Source: a virus
IMG/VR virus record: IMGVR_UViG_3300022725_000050
Coordinates: 1-23,504 of that record
Direction: 5' to 3' (one strand)
Length of the DNA stretch: 23,504 nt
Positions 5,254-12,466 of this stretch are shown piece by piece. The translations under genes were made by a program, and so were the position numbers. The notes beneath the pieces were generated by a model. It was given only the letters and a program-made list of their open reading frames with translations, had not been told where the DNA came from and searched no databases. The first letter of the stretch is position 1, and each line of letters starts with the position of its first letter.

Positions 5254-5783
5254 AACTCCCCCGCCCCATCACCCGCATCCTCGTCCGCTGGGCCGACTGG
5301 TACAGCCAGCGCCGCCCGCCCGACAACCCCATCGGCGGCGACTACCTGCTGCGCTGGTACGTCACTCCGTGGCGCGGCTGGTCCGAGGGCCTGAGCAAGC
5401 GCGCGGACGGCGGCACCTGGTTCCAGCGCATGGTCAGCCGGTGGCCCAACATCTACCTGCACCGTTTCGGCCGCAGCGACTACGACCGCGCCCTACACGA
5501 TCACCCCTGGGCATCCATCAGCCTCGTCATCGCCGGCGGCTACTGGGAAGTGATCCCCGAGGACCCGGACATCGAGCACTCGCCCGACCGCTGGATCTGG
5601 CGAGAGCCCGGCACCATCACCTGGCGCCGCGCGACCGACCGCCACCGCATCGTCATGGCCGAGGACGTGCGCGAGGCCGTGACCATCTTCATCACCGGCT
5701 GGCGTATTCGGCAATGGGGATTTGCCTGCAAGGAAGGATGGCGCTCCTACCCCGAATGGGAAGAGCGCGGAGGCTGCGACTGA
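5250..5783 (+). CDS. Cupin-like phage protein
   Basis: Encodes 177 residues. The ATG overlaps the ATPase stop (ATGA) and has GGAGG upstream, so it is chosen over a longer open frame. Residues about 67-90 (NIYLHRFGRSDYDRALHDHPW, then ISLVIAGGYWEV) have the His-x-His strand pattern of a small beta-barrel cupin, with a later histidine in TDRHRIVM as a possible third metal ligand. Enzyme or binding activity cannot be assigned. Similar short proteins are recalled from other temperate phages but without a known role. The C-terminal 30 residues are rich in Trp and charged residues. It is coupled to the next gene by TGATG. Confidence 0.65.
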   Translation: MKLPRPITRILVRWADWYSQRRPPDNPIGGDYLLRWYVTPWRGWSEGLSKRADGGTWFQRMVSRWPNIYLHRFGRSDYDRALHDHPWASISLVIAGGYWEVIPEDPDIEHSPDRWIWREPGTITWRRATDRHRIVMAEDVREAVTIFITGWRIRQWGFACKEGWRSYPEWEERGGCD

Positions 5784-6073
5784 TGTACGCCACCAACTGC
5801 GCCATCGCCGCCAGGCTCGCGGCCGACGCATCCGCCCACGGCTACCGCGCCCGGCTGGAGTGCCGCGAACACAGCCAGACAGCCCGCGTCATCATCGGCC
5901 AGCACGCCCCGGAACCGCTTGACGATGGCGCCAACCAGAGCCCGTTTCGCGCGCACGGCCGCATCACCATCACCACCGACGGCCCCGAGTTCGCAAGCGA
6001 GATCCCGCAACCCATCATCACCGCCGCGTGGCAACGCTGGCGTGAGCAGCACGCGGGGAAGCGGTCGGCATGA
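5783..6073 (+). CDS. Hypothetical small phage protein
   Basis: Encodes 96 residues. The ATG overlaps the preceding stop (TGATG) and the stop overlaps the next ATG. The N-terminal half (NCAIAARLAADASAHGYRAR) is helical and the middle (ARVIIGQH, then HGRITITTDG) looks like beta strands. No catalytic motif, membrane helix or signal peptide is seen, and the family is not recognised. It is one of several short accessory genes in the plus-strand operon, with high-GC codon use like its neighbours. Confidence 0.7.
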   Translation: MYATNCAIAARLAADASAHGYRARLECREHSQTARVIIGQHAPEPLDDGANQSPFRAHGRITITTDGPEFASEIPQPIITAAWQRWREQHAGKRSA

Positions 6074-6369
6074 GCGTTTCGCTGAACATCGGCACCCGCG
6101 TGTGGCTGTGCTGGACGCCCAGCGAAAACGTGATCGGCTGCACGTGGCTCGGCGATCCCCGGTTGAAAACCGGAACAGTCATTGACGGGCCACTCGGCCC
6201 CGGCCGGCATGTCGGCACGCACTCCGGGACACTCTATGTCATTAACGGATACGTCTGGGTGGTGCAGATCGACAACGGCCACCAGGTGACGGTTTCCGAG
6301 AACCTGCTCCACCCCATCGACGACGGCGAACCGGCCACACACGAAAACGAGAAGGAGGCCACCCCATGA
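6070..6369 (+). CDS. Hypothetical small phage protein, beta-rich
   Basis: Encodes 99 residues and overlaps both neighbours by ATGA. The pattern of short strands and glycines (IGTRVWLCW, KTGTVIDGPLGPGRHVGTH, YVWVVQIDNGHQVTVSENLL) suggests a small beta-barrel, possibly SH3- or KOW-like, ending in an acidic tail. It could bind nucleic acid or protein, but this is a fold guess only. Early accessory gene of unknown role. Confidence 0.7.
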   Translation: MSVSLNIGTRVWLCWTPSENVIGCTWLGDPRLKTGTVIDGPLGPGRHVGTHSGTLYVINGYVWVVQIDNGHQVTVSENLLHPIDDGEPATHENEKEATP

Positions 6370-6650
6370 GCCGCACAGACCTCGACCAGCAGGTCGAATA
6401 CCCCAACGGCACCCGCGCCTGGTACGCCGACGTGTTCGACACCAACCGCATCGACCGCAGCACCGGCCTGCCCAAGCGCGTCGCCTGCCTGCCCTGCGCA
6501 GCCAGCGACGAGGCTACCGCGTACGAAGTCGCCGAACAGAAATGCGACCTCCGAGGCATCCGCCCCCTGCGCCGCACCATCCACATCCGCCCGGCCAGCT
6601 ACGGCGCATGGACCGCAACGACTGGGTCTGGGTGCTCACATTCGACGTGA
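6366..6650 (+). CDS. Hypothetical small phage protein
   Basis: Encodes 94 residues. The ATG overlaps the previous stop, with AGGAGG nine bases upstream. The first 40 residues (VEYPNGTRAWYADVFDTNRID) look beta-rich and the middle is helical; a Cys pair (CLPC) lies near 38-41. The final 12 residues, rich in Ser/Thr/Gly, overlap another short frame at 6608 and look unlike a folded end, so the C-terminus may be non-conserved. No family is recognised. Confidence 0.6.
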   Translation: MSRTDLDQQVEYPNGTRAWYADVFDTNRIDRSTGLPKRVACLPCAASDEATAYEVAEQKCDLRGIRPLRRTIHIRPASYGAWTATTGSGCSHST

Positions 6651-6715
6651 TTCACGCCAACGTCGACGACGCGCTGGCAGATCCGAAACGCTACGGCATC
6701 GGGGAAGTCGCATGA
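6608..6715 (+). CDS. Possible 35-residue micro-protein
   Basis: The frame begins MDRNDWVWVLTFDVIHANVD and ends at a TGA that overlaps the next gene's ATG (ATGA), the same coupling used along this operon. It overlaps the end of the preceding gene by 43 bases. The ATG has no strong ribosome site, so translation would depend on coupling. The sequence is acidic with a short hydrophobic strand. It may be a real small gene, or the displaced C-terminus of its predecessor if a frameshift exists near 6608-6650. Confidence 0.4.
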   Translation: MDRNDWVWVLTFDVIHANVDDALADPKRYGIGEVA

Positions 6716-7281
6716 TCCGCCCCAGCCGCGAAGCGTACCCAACAGGCGCCCCCGCCGGCACCAACAAGCCGGCCGTGCAAGCCGCCCTTGCGCAACTGCT
6801 CGAATGGGCCGAGGCCAACGTGTCGGTGCTGCAGTTTTCCCACACTGGACGCAACGGCTTCATCGACCAGCCCGAGGTCGCGCAGGAAATCGACCAGGTC
6901 CGGCACTGGATCGAAACCCTCAAGACCGCCCGCTGCCTCACGGAGCGCCAGTACGCCGCCATCACCAGCGACTGCCTGCAGAGCTGCGAATTTCAGGACA
7001 AGCTCCTGCGCGCCGGGATCCGCAACGCGCAACTGGAAGAACGAGTGCGCGAACTCGAGCACGAGATCACCGGCCTGCGCGAGGACAGCCTGGCCATCGA
7101 GGCCCGCGAACAACGCTACCTCGCCGCGATCCGGTGGGCGCTGGGGGAGGCCGAGGAGTTCACACCGCCCCCTCGGCCCGCGAAGTACTGGTGGCGATCC
7201 CATTTGCGCGCCCACGCGGGCCTGACCTACAGCGCCGACCACGGCCACTCCATCGACCCGGCCGCCCCGGAGGACGCATGA
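6712..7281 (+). CDS. Hypothetical coiled-coil phage protein
   Basis: Encodes 189 residues. The ATG at 6712 is preceded by GGGGAAG and overlaps the short frame before it. Residues about 60-145 are strongly helical with heptad-like Leu/Ile spacing (RNAQLEERVRELEHEITGLR), predicting a coiled coil. The C-terminal 40 residues are Pro- and Trp-containing and less ordered. No catalytic motif is evident. The stop overlaps the methyltransferase start (ATGA). It could be an oligomerising accessory protein, but there is no evidence that it acts with the methyltransferase. Confidence 0.7.
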   Translation: MIRPSREAYPTGAPAGTNKPAVQAALAQLLEWAEANVSVLQFSHTGRNGFIDQPEVAQEIDQVRHWIETLKTARCLTERQYAAITSDCLQSCEFQDKLLRAGIRNAQLEERVRELEHEITGLREDSLAIEAREQRYLAAIRWALGEAEEFTPPPRPAKYWWRSHLRAHAGLTYSADHGHSIDPAAPEDA

Positions 7282-8831
7282 CCGGCACCCCGCAGATCAG
7301 CCTCGACCTCGGGCACGAGATCGTTGTCGACCTGTTCGCCGGCGGGGGCGGCGCCAGCGAGGGCATCACCTGGGCGCTCGGCCGCGGTCCCGACGTGGCG
7401 GTGAACCATGACCCCGAGGCCATCGCCCTGCACCGCGCCAACCACCCCGAGACCGAGCACTACTGCGAGTCCGTGTTCAAGGTCGACCCGGTGCGCGCCA
7501 CCGGCAACCGGCCGGTCGGGCTACTGTGGGCCTCGCCGGACTGCACCCACCACAGCAAGGCCAAGGGCGGCAAGCCGGTGAGCAAGAAGATTCGCGGGCT
7601 GGCGTGGGTCGTGGTGAAGTGGACCCGCCGCGTCCGGCCACGGGCGATCGCGCTGGAGAACGTCGAGGAGTTCGCGGACTGGGGGCCGCTGACCGCCGAG
7701 GACAAGCCCTGCAAGGTCCGCCGCGGCCAGACATTCAAGCAGTGGGTCGGCGAGCTCGAGCGGCTCGGGTACAAGGTCGAGCACCGGATCCTGCGCGCCT
7801 GCGACTACGGCGCCCCGACCATCCGCCGCCGCCTGTTCGTGCTTGCGCGCCGCGACGGCCGCCCGATCACCTGGCCGCAACCAACCCACGCCCCCGCCGA
7901 CGACCCGCGCGTGAAGCGCGGCCGGCTGCAGGCATGGCGTTCCGCCGCCGAGTGCATCGACTGGACCATCCCCTGCCCGTCCATCTTCACCCGCCGCAAA
8001 CCGCTGGCCGAGGCCACGCAGCGCCGCATCGCCCGGGGCGTGCACCGGTTCGTGATCGACTGCCCGCAGCCGTTCCTCGTGGGGCTGGACCACCAGAGCT
8101 CGCCATCCGCCGAGTATTCGATCGACGAACCCCTGACCACCACGACCTCGAAGGCCCGGCACCTGCTGTGCGCGCCGTACTTCATCCCGCGCCACGGCGA
8201 ACGCGACGGCCAGGAACCGCGCACCCGCTCCGTCGAAGACCCCGCGCCCACCGTCACCGCCACGGCCAACGGCGCCAGCCTGGTCGCCGCCTTCGTGGCC
8301 AAGCACTACGACGGCAACTACAAGAGCGCCGGCAGCGACCTGCGCGCGCCGCTGGGGACGGTGACCGCGCGGGACCACAACGCCGTGATCGCCGGACACC
8401 TGCTCAACCAGCACGGCGCCGACCAGCGCAGCGCCGCACTCGACCAACCGGCACCGACCATCTGCGCCGGCGGCAATCACGCCGCGCTGGTCTCCGCGTT
8501 CCTCGCCACCTACTACGGCAACAGCTCCGTGTGCGACGTGCGCGGCCCGGCCCACACCGTCACCAGCAAGGACCGACTGCAACTGGTTGTCATCCAGATC
8601 GACGGGCAGGCCTACGTGCTGGTCGACATCGGCATGCGCATGCTGCAGCCGCGCGAACTGTTCCGCGCCAACGGCTTCCCCGACACCTACCGCATCGACA
8701 TCGAGGTCAACGGCAAGCCACTGACCAAGACCGCGCAGGTGCGCCTGGTCGGCAACAGCGTGCCGCCGCAGTGGGCCAAGGCCCTCGTCGCCGTCAACTT
8801 CCAGCACGAAGCGGAGGTCCGCGTCGCATGA
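7278..8831 (+). CDS. C5-cytosine DNA methyltransferase, phage type
   Basis: Encodes 517 residues from ATG at 7278, coupled to the preceding gene by ATGA; longer upstream frames are not needed. It transfers a methyl group from S-adenosylmethionine to cytosine C5. Motif I is DLFAGGGG at 18-25. The catalytic loop is SPDCTHHSKAKGG at 86-98 with C89 as nucleophile, a PDC form of the usual PC motif. Motif VI is LENVE at 126-130, motif VIII IRRRLF at 182-187, and the late motif GNSVPP at 492-497. Between about 265 and 440 lies an unusually long target-recognition region of five repeated units with a P-(x)-T(V/I)T core. No restriction endonuclease gene is nearby, so it probably works alone to protect phage DNA from host restriction or to mark DNA. 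Confidence 0.9.
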   Translation: MTGTPQISLDLGHEIVVDLFAGGGGASEGITWALGRGPDVAVNHDPEAIALHRANHPETEHYCESVFKVDPVRATGNRPVGLLWASPDCTHHSKAKGGKPVSKKIRGLAWVVVKWTRRVRPRAIALENVEEFADWGPLTAEDKPCKVRRGQTFKQWVGELERLGYKVEHRILRACDYGAPTIRRRLFVLARRDGRPITWPQPTHAPADDPRVKRGRLQAWRSAAECIDWTIPCPSIFTRRKPLAEATQRRIARGVHRFVIDCPQPFLVGLDHQSSPSAEYSIDEPLTTTTSKARHLLCAPYFIPRHGERDGQEPRTRSVEDPAPTVTATANGASLVAAFVAKHYDGNYKSAGSDLRAPLGTVTARDHNAVIAGHLLNQHGADQRSAALDQPAPTICAGGNHAALVSAFLATYYGNSSVCDVRGPAHTVTSKDRLQLVVIQIDGQAYVLVDIGMRMLQPRELFRANGFPDTYRIDIEVNGKPLTKTAQVRLVGNSVPPQWAKALVAVNFQHEAEVRVA

Positions 8832-9118
8832 TCCAGCCTGTTGTCGATCTGACCGACCCACCCTGCCAGTGCGGATGCGGACAACGCGCCCGCCCACGCA
8901 GCCGCTACGCCACCGACGCCTGCCGCGCCCGCGCCTCCAGGCAGCGCCGCCAGTTCGGCATCGAACCCGGCCGCATCACCCGCTGCCAACTCAACCGGCA
9001 CGGAGAAGTGAGCATCACCATCCACCTGCCGGCGACATGGGTCGAGCGCATGGAACAACTGCAACCGGGACGCTGGCTGGACGTACAGCCACGTCGTGGG
9101 AGGGATGATCATGGGTGA
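8828..9118 (+). CDS. Small Cys-rich putative zinc-binding protein
   Basis: Encodes 96 residues. The ATG overlaps the methyltransferase stop. The N-terminus has CQCGCG at 13-18 and a further Cys near 33 in an Arg-rich helix (DACRARASRQRRQ), the arrangement of a small zinc knuckle with a basic DNA- or RNA-binding tail. The second half, beginning near GEVSITIHLPATWVERMEQL, has a strand-helix pattern. It may be a nucleic-acid-binding accessory protein; no family name is assigned. The stop lies just inside the following gene. Confidence 0.65.
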   Translation: MIQPVVDLTDPPCQCGCGQRARPRSRYATDACRARASRQRRQFGIEPGRITRCQLNRHGEVSITIHLPATWVERMEQLQPGRWLDVQPRRGRDDHG

Positions 9119-9299
9119 CCCCAGAACACTGTATCTGCTGCCGCCTTGCAGCGATGCCGGGGAGGGGCGCCTGTGGTGCGAGGACCCGATGACATGCGAG
9201 GACTTCGAGGGCCCGCACGACGAATGCGAGTGCGGCGGGAAAGGCCGGAAGCCTACACGGTATGTGCGGGCAGAACTGCCGCCGCTTGGAGAACACTGA
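9111..9299 (+). CDS. Small Cys-rich hypothetical protein
   Basis: Encodes 62 residues. The ATG at 9111 is preferred over the ATG at 9105 and GTG at 9096 because GGGAGGG lies six bases upstream. Five or more Cys residues (PPC, LWC, MTC, DECEC) suggest a small metal-binding fold. It overlaps its neighbours by eight bases on the left and one on the right. The function is unknown. Confidence 0.6.
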   Translation: MGDPRTLYLLPPCSDAGEGRLWCEDPMTCEDFEGPHDECECGGKGRKPTRYVRAELPPLGEH

Positions 9300-9397
9300 T
9301 GCCCATCGACTGGCGCAACTACGAGGGCAATGGCAGGCAGAAGCCACAGCCGAAGCGGCGCAAGAAAGCCGCGCCCCTGCCGCTGGGCAGGAGGTAG
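9299..9397 (+). CDS. 32-residue basic micro-protein
   Basis: The frame MPIDWRNYEGNGRQKPQPKR continues to a basic end and stops at TAG 9395-9397. Its ATG shares the last base of the preceding TGA (TGATG), and GGAGA lies seven bases upstream, so translation is plausible. It is strongly basic in the second half and could be a DNA-associated peptide. The AGGAGG near its end also serves as the ribosome site of the excisionase gene. Conservation is needed to confirm it. Confidence 0.5.
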   Translation: MPIDWRNYEGNGRQKPQPKRRKKAAPLPLGRR

Positions 9398-9401
9398 CGC
9401 G

Positions 9402-9689
9402 GTGATCTATCCTTGCCGCTGGGTCAGGGTGAAGCGCGCGGCCGAGCTGCGCGGGGAGAGCGAGGACGCGATCCGGGCCCGGATCCGCGATGGCGTGTGG
9501 GTGGATGGCAGGGAGTGGCGGCACAACCCGCAGGGGCGGGTCGAGATCAACATGGAGGCGGTGGACGGATGGGTAGAGACGGATCAGGCGTCAGGCCAGC
9601 CAGCACCAGCACGATCGAAACCGCGTTCACGTCCCAGGGCGTCCGGTCCCGCCCGCGAATCCGGCTCAAGCCCAGCCCCGCTAACCTGA
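9402..9689 (+). CDS. xis: Excisionase (Xis-like)
   Basis: Encodes 95 residues from a GTG at 9402 preceded by AGGAGG. The domain VRVKRAAELRGESEDAIRAR then DGVWVDGREWRHNPQGRVEI and DGWVE is the small winged helix of phage excisionases (pattern AAEL-G-sEdAIR-kI--GVWl-G--W...PdGri-In---ve-WVe). The last 35 residues are a Ser/Pro/Arg-rich tail. It directs the integrase toward prophage excision at attL and attR. It overlaps the integrase gene by 121 bases in a different frame, which links their expression. Confidence 0.85.
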   Translation: MIYPCRWVRVKRAAELRGESEDAIRARIRDGVWVDGREWRHNPQGRVEINMEAVDGWVETDQASGQPAPARSKPRSRPRASGPARESGSSPAPLT

Positions 9690-10750
9690 AACGCGCCGAG
9701 CGGCACCTGGCCGCGATCCACGACGCGATCGAGCGCGGCACCTTCGACCCGCTGGTCACCTTCCCGGACTACCCGAAATCCGCCCTGTTCGCCGAGCGCA
9801 AGGGCGACATCGAGACCGTCGGCGAATACCTCGAGCGCTGGGTCGAGGACCGCCGGCCGGAACTGGCGGCCTCCACCTGGAAGGACTACCGCAAGATCGT
9901 GCACCGCGTGCTGATCCCGGCCTTCGGCGATCACCGCCTGTCGGATCTGCGCAAGAGCCACACCCGGGAATGGGCAAACCAGCAGGACGTGTCCGTCAAA
10001 CGCCTGCGCAACGTCCTTTCTATCCTCCGGGCCGCACTACAGGACGCCGTCGACGACGAAGTGATCGACAGCAACCCGCTCTACGGCTGGACCCCGCAAC
10101 GCCGCGGCCCCGGCAAGCGCCGGCCCGACCACATCGACCCGTTCGACACCGACGAACTCCAGGCCATCATCGCCGCCGCCGGCGAGCCAGCCGGCAACGC
10201 CATCGAGTTCTCCGTCTGGACCGGACTGCGCCCCTCGGAACTGATCGCGCTGATGTGGGACGACATCGACTGGCGGCGCAACAAAGCCCACATCTGCCGC
10301 GGCCAGACCTACGCCGCCGAAGCCCCGGAAGACACCAAGACCCGCGCGGCCGAGCGCGAGATCGACCTCCTGCCCCCGGCCGTCGCCGCCCTCAAGCGCC
10401 AGCGCGCCTGGTCACAGATGCACCCGAGCGGCTTCGTGTTCCTGTACCCGTTCAACGGCGAACCCTTCACCGGCGATCAGCAACTGCGCACCGGCGTATT
10501 CCGCCCCGCCTGCCGGCGCGCCAAGGTCCGCTACCGCTACCCGTACCAGCTCCGCCACACCTTCGCCAGCATGATGCTCTCCGCCGGCGAGCCGATCCCC
10601 TGGGTCGCGGCCATGATGGGCCACACCGACCCGACCGTGACGATGCGCGTCTACTACCGATTCCTGCCCGAAGGCACCCCGGATGCGGGGGCAAAGGCGA
10701 TGGAGAAGTTCGGCGGGAAAGGCGAGAAAAAGGGAACCGGGTCGCTGTAA
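9569..10750 (+). CDS. int: Tyrosine site-specific integrase
   Basis: Encodes 393 residues. The ATG at 9569 follows GGAGG and gives the expected N-terminus of integrases with a DUF3596 arm-binding domain (residues 5-70, including LKPSPANLKRAERHL and ERGTFDPLVTFPDYP). A core-binding SAM-like domain spans about 80-175. The catalytic domain holds R221 (WTGLRPSEL), K257 (EDTKTR), R329 in YQLRHTF, H352 in MMGHTD and the nucleophile Y362 or Y363 in RVYYRF. The usual first His of the HxxR box is Tyr (Y326), seen in some members of this family. It catalyses recombination between attP and the tRNA attB. The gene ends 23 bases before the attP core, the standard position. Confidence 0.95.
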   Translation: MGRDGSGVRPASTSTIETAFTSQGVRSRPRIRLKPSPANLKRAERHLAAIHDAIERGTFDPLVTFPDYPKSALFAERKGDIETVGEYLERWVEDRRPELAASTWKDYRKIVHRVLIPAFGDHRLSDLRKSHTREWANQQDVSVKRLRNVLSILRAALQDAVDDEVIDSNPLYGWTPQRRGPGKRRPDHIDPFDTDELQAIIAAAGEPAGNAIEFSVWTGLRPSELIALMWDDIDWRRNKAHICRGQTYAAEAPEDTKTRAAEREIDLLPPAVAALKRQRAWSQMHPSGFVFLYPFNGEPFTGDQQLRTGVFRPACRRAKVRYRYPYQLRHTFASMMLSAGEPIPWVAAMMGHTDPTVTMRVYYRFLPEGTPDAGAKAMEKFGGKGEKKGTGSL

Positions 10751-10773
10751 CCCGCACTGCGCCGCGATCAATC

Positions 10774-10801
10774 GAGGGTTCGAATCCCTCCCTCTCCGCC
10801 A
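10774..10801 (+). other. attP core: 3' end of a tRNA, probably tRNA-Ser
   Basis: GAGGG-TTCGAAT-CCCTC forms a perfect T-arm (10774-10790). It is followed by a seven-base 3' acceptor strand CCTCTCC (10791-10797), a discriminator G (10798) and CCA (10799-10801). Nothing else of a tRNA precedes it, because the integrase gene ends at 10750. Discriminator G and the CCTCTCC strand fit tRNA-Ser. Integration here would rebuild the 3' end of the host tRNA gene. Phage genes on both sides make it attP rather than attL or attR. Confidence 0.85.
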
Positions 10802-10901
10802 TATACCCGTTGTGTAATCAGGCACTTACCGTGTGGAGGTTGCGCCGGAGTGGCGCTGGAATGGCTGGATTTGGCTGGGGAAAGGCAAGGTAATGACAGC
10901 C
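10802..10901. other. Non-coding attP arm region
   Basis: No gene is seen between the attP core and the Rz1 stop. The stretch carries three loose copies of TGG-CTGG (10851-10859, 10862-10868, 10872-10878), which could be arm-type sites for integrase or Xis. Transcription converges here from integrase (plus) and lysis genes (minus), yet no stem-loop with a T run was found. Confidence 0.35.
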
Positions 10902-11198
10902 TCAGTCGGGGCGTTGGCGCTGTTCCTCGAGGGTGTCGTGGATCCAGTCTCGCAGGGTCTCGTGGCGGGCGTGGCACAGGGTGAGGATACGGGCGATCTC
11001 GGAGCCGGCCCGGAGCATTTCGCCCCTGGTGCCGGTCTCCAGATCGGGCAGGACGCCCTGGTGGGGGTAGTCGTCGGGCAGGCAGGGTTGCATAGCGTCG
11101 GCCGGCGGGGGGACGAGCGGGGGTTTGGTGTCGGGGACGGTGACGTGGGTGGGCCCGCAGGCGGTGAGCAGCAGGGCCAGCAGGAGGCTACAGCGCAT
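10902..11198 (-). CDS. Outer-membrane spanin lipoprotein (Rz1-like)
   Basis: Encodes 98 residues. A short lipoprotein signal ends in a lipobox, LLLTAC, with Cys14 as the lipid-modified residue. A Pro-rich stretch (TKPPLVPPP) follows, typical of Rz1. Residues 45-98 are helical with several Cys/His residues and are longer than in many Rz1 proteins. It would pair with the inner-membrane spanin across the periplasm and fuse the membranes in the last step of lysis. Its start overlaps the end of the Rz-like gene by 11 bases. It is the last gene of the late operon before attP. Confidence 0.8.
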   Translation of the reverse strand: MRCSLLLALLLTACGPTHVTVPDTKPPLVPPPADAMQPCLPDDYPHQGVLPDLETGTRGEMLRAGSEIARILTLCHARHETLRDWIHDTLEEQRQRPD

Positions 11199-11520
11199 TC
11201 CATGCCTCCATGCCCTCGGGATCCAGGCAGATTTCGGACCCGGATTCGCTCGCGGCGTACCGCTCGACGATCCGTTCTCGCTCTCGCAGGTCGGCGCGCA
11301 GCTTCTCTACCGTGTCCAGATGCGCACGTGCGCGCACAGAGGCGCGTTCTAGGGCGTCCTGCATCCTCGCCTCGGCTTGGGCTGTGGCTTCCAGTACGGC
11401 TTCTGTGCGGGCTTCTGCGGCGCTGGCGGCGTAGTGGTATCGGCCTGTGAAGAAAGCGATCACGGCCACCAGCAGGATCATCACCAGCCGGATCGCGTAG
11501 GGGAGGAGTTTGGCCCACAT
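11188..11520 (-). CDS. Inner-membrane spanin (Rz-like)
   Basis: Encodes 110 residues. The ATG at 11520 shares TGATG with the preceding stop; an in-frame GTG at 11523 is the alternative. An N-terminal membrane anchor spans about residues 8-25 (YAIRLVMILLVAVIAFF). A long periplasmic coiled coil, rich in Ala, Glu and Arg, follows to about residue 90. This is the usual layout of an i-spanin. Together with the adjacent Rz1-like lipoprotein it completes a two-component spanin after holin and endolysin. Its coding DNA includes the palindromic 17-mer also found at 1194. Confidence 0.8.
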   Translation of the reverse strand: MWAKLLPYAIRLVMILLVAVIAFFTGRYHYAASAAEARTEAVLEATAQAEARMQDALERASVRARAHLDTVEKLRADLRERERIVERYAASESGSEICLDPEGMEAWNAL

Positions 11521-11936
11521 CACTCAATCCCCATCAGCCGGCGGTCGGTCTGGGTGGTAAGCGCGTGGCGGAGGTAGGGTATCGGTATTGCCACGACGAC
11601 GCGCCAGACGATGCCGTTCAGCAGGGCCACCAGGCCCGCCCCAGCGAGTCCGATCCACGGGGCGCAGGCCAGACCGGCGAGGGCGCCGCTGACCACGCTG
11701 GCCGCATAGACGCAGAAGCGATAGCGGGCGGGGTGGGCGGCAATCTTCGGACGGAACGCCTCCAGCCACAGCTTGACGCCGTGGGTGATGGCCCATGCAA
11801 CAAGCACGGCGGCGATGGTGGCGGGGCTCAGGGCCGCGTCGATGGTGTCGACGACCACGGGAGTCACGGCCTGCCAGATCTGCGCCATGATGCCGCTGGC
11901 GTCGCCGGTGACCTGTACCTGCACATCGGTGTTCAT
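11520..11936 (-). CDS. Second holin-like membrane protein
   Basis: Encodes 138 residues, starting at ATG 11936 and overlapping the endolysin stop (ATGA). Hydrophobic segments lie at about 39-58, 72-92 and 95-118, separated by short charged loops, with a basic cytoplasmic-type tail. The size and three-segment layout resemble holins or holin-associated proteins, and it lies between endolysin and spanins. It may be a second holin, an antiholin or a lysis-timing membrane protein. The family was not recognised with certainty. Confidence 0.6.
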   Translation of the reverse strand: MNTDVQVQVTGDASGIMAQIWQAVTPVVVDTIDAALSPATIAAVLVAWAITHGVKLWLEAFRPKIAAHPARYRFCVYAASVVSGALAGLACAPWIGLAGAGLVALLNGIVWRVVVAIPIPYLRHALTTQTDRRLMGIE

Positions 11937-12466
11937 CGCGGCTCCCACAGCCCCGCCACCGCGTTTCGGTAGCGGTTCCAGTCGAAATTCGGGCCGGGGT
12001 CTTTCTTGCGTCCCGGTGCGACGTGCTCGTGGCCGGCGAGGTTTTCGGGGCGGATGGTGCGAAAGCGGGTGACCATGCGCCCGGTCCATTCCGCCAGGGT
12101 GTCGTACTGGCCGTCGGTGAAGGTGTCGTCGTGCATGCCCATCAGGGCGACGCCGAGCATGAAGTCGTTGCAGTCGGGCCGGCCGTGCCATTCAGACTTG
12201 CCGGCATGGAAGGCGCGGTACGCCTTGGGATACACCGGCACCAGCTCGTACAGCGTCCGGTCGTGGTCGATCAGGGCGTGGTAGGACAGGCCGTATTCAC
12301 GGAGAATGGACAGCACCGATTCCACGTCATACGGGTCGTCGCCGTAGTGGCCCCAGCGGTCGGAGATGTAGTGGACGCAGATGCCGGCGGGGGTGATGAA
12401 CGGGCTGGTGTCCTTTCTGCGCTGCCCGTAGCAACTCTCGGGCAGGTGCCGTTCAATCACCTGCAT
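11933..12466 (-). CDS. Endolysin: N-acetylmuramoyl-L-alanine amidase (Amidase_2)
   Basis: Encodes 177 residues when started at the ATG at 12466. GGGAGG lies six bases from this ATG but directly abuts the alternative ATG at 12472, so the shorter form is preferred. It cuts the amide bond between N-acetylmuramic acid and the stem peptide. Zinc ligands fit the AmpD/T7-lysozyme pattern: H32 (CVHYISD), H146 (AGHEHVAPG) and D156, with K154 two residues before the Asp as in AmpD. Spacing between the last two ligands (10 residues) is as in AmpD. There is no signal peptide, so release must depend on the holin encoded just upstream. There is no separate wall-binding domain. Confidence 0.9.
   Translation of the reverse strand: MQVIERHLPESCYGQRRKDTSPFITPAGICVHYISDRWGHYGDDPYDVESVLSILREYGLSYHALIDHDRTLYELVPVYPKAYRAFHAGKSEWHGRPDCNDFMLGVALMGMHDDTFTDGQYDTLAEWTGRMVTRFRTIRPENLAGHEHVAPGRKKDPGPNFDWNRYRNAVAGLWEPR

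Noticed and set aside
6804-7277. Extended methyltransferase start at 6804
   Set aside because: It would overlap a full gene on the same strand. The ATG at 7278 overlaps the previous stop by ATGA and places motif I at the usual distance from the N-terminus.
7521-8897. 458-codon minus-strand frame and a 530-codon alternative plus frame over the methyltransferase
   Set aside because: The methyltransferase frame contains all expected catalytic motifs. The others are Arg/Ala/Pro- or Gly/Val-rich shadows without motifs.
10774-10801. A complete tRNA gene
   Set aside because: Only the T-arm, 3' acceptor strand and CCA are present. The D-arm, anticodon arm and 5' acceptor strand would fall in the integrase gene and are not there.
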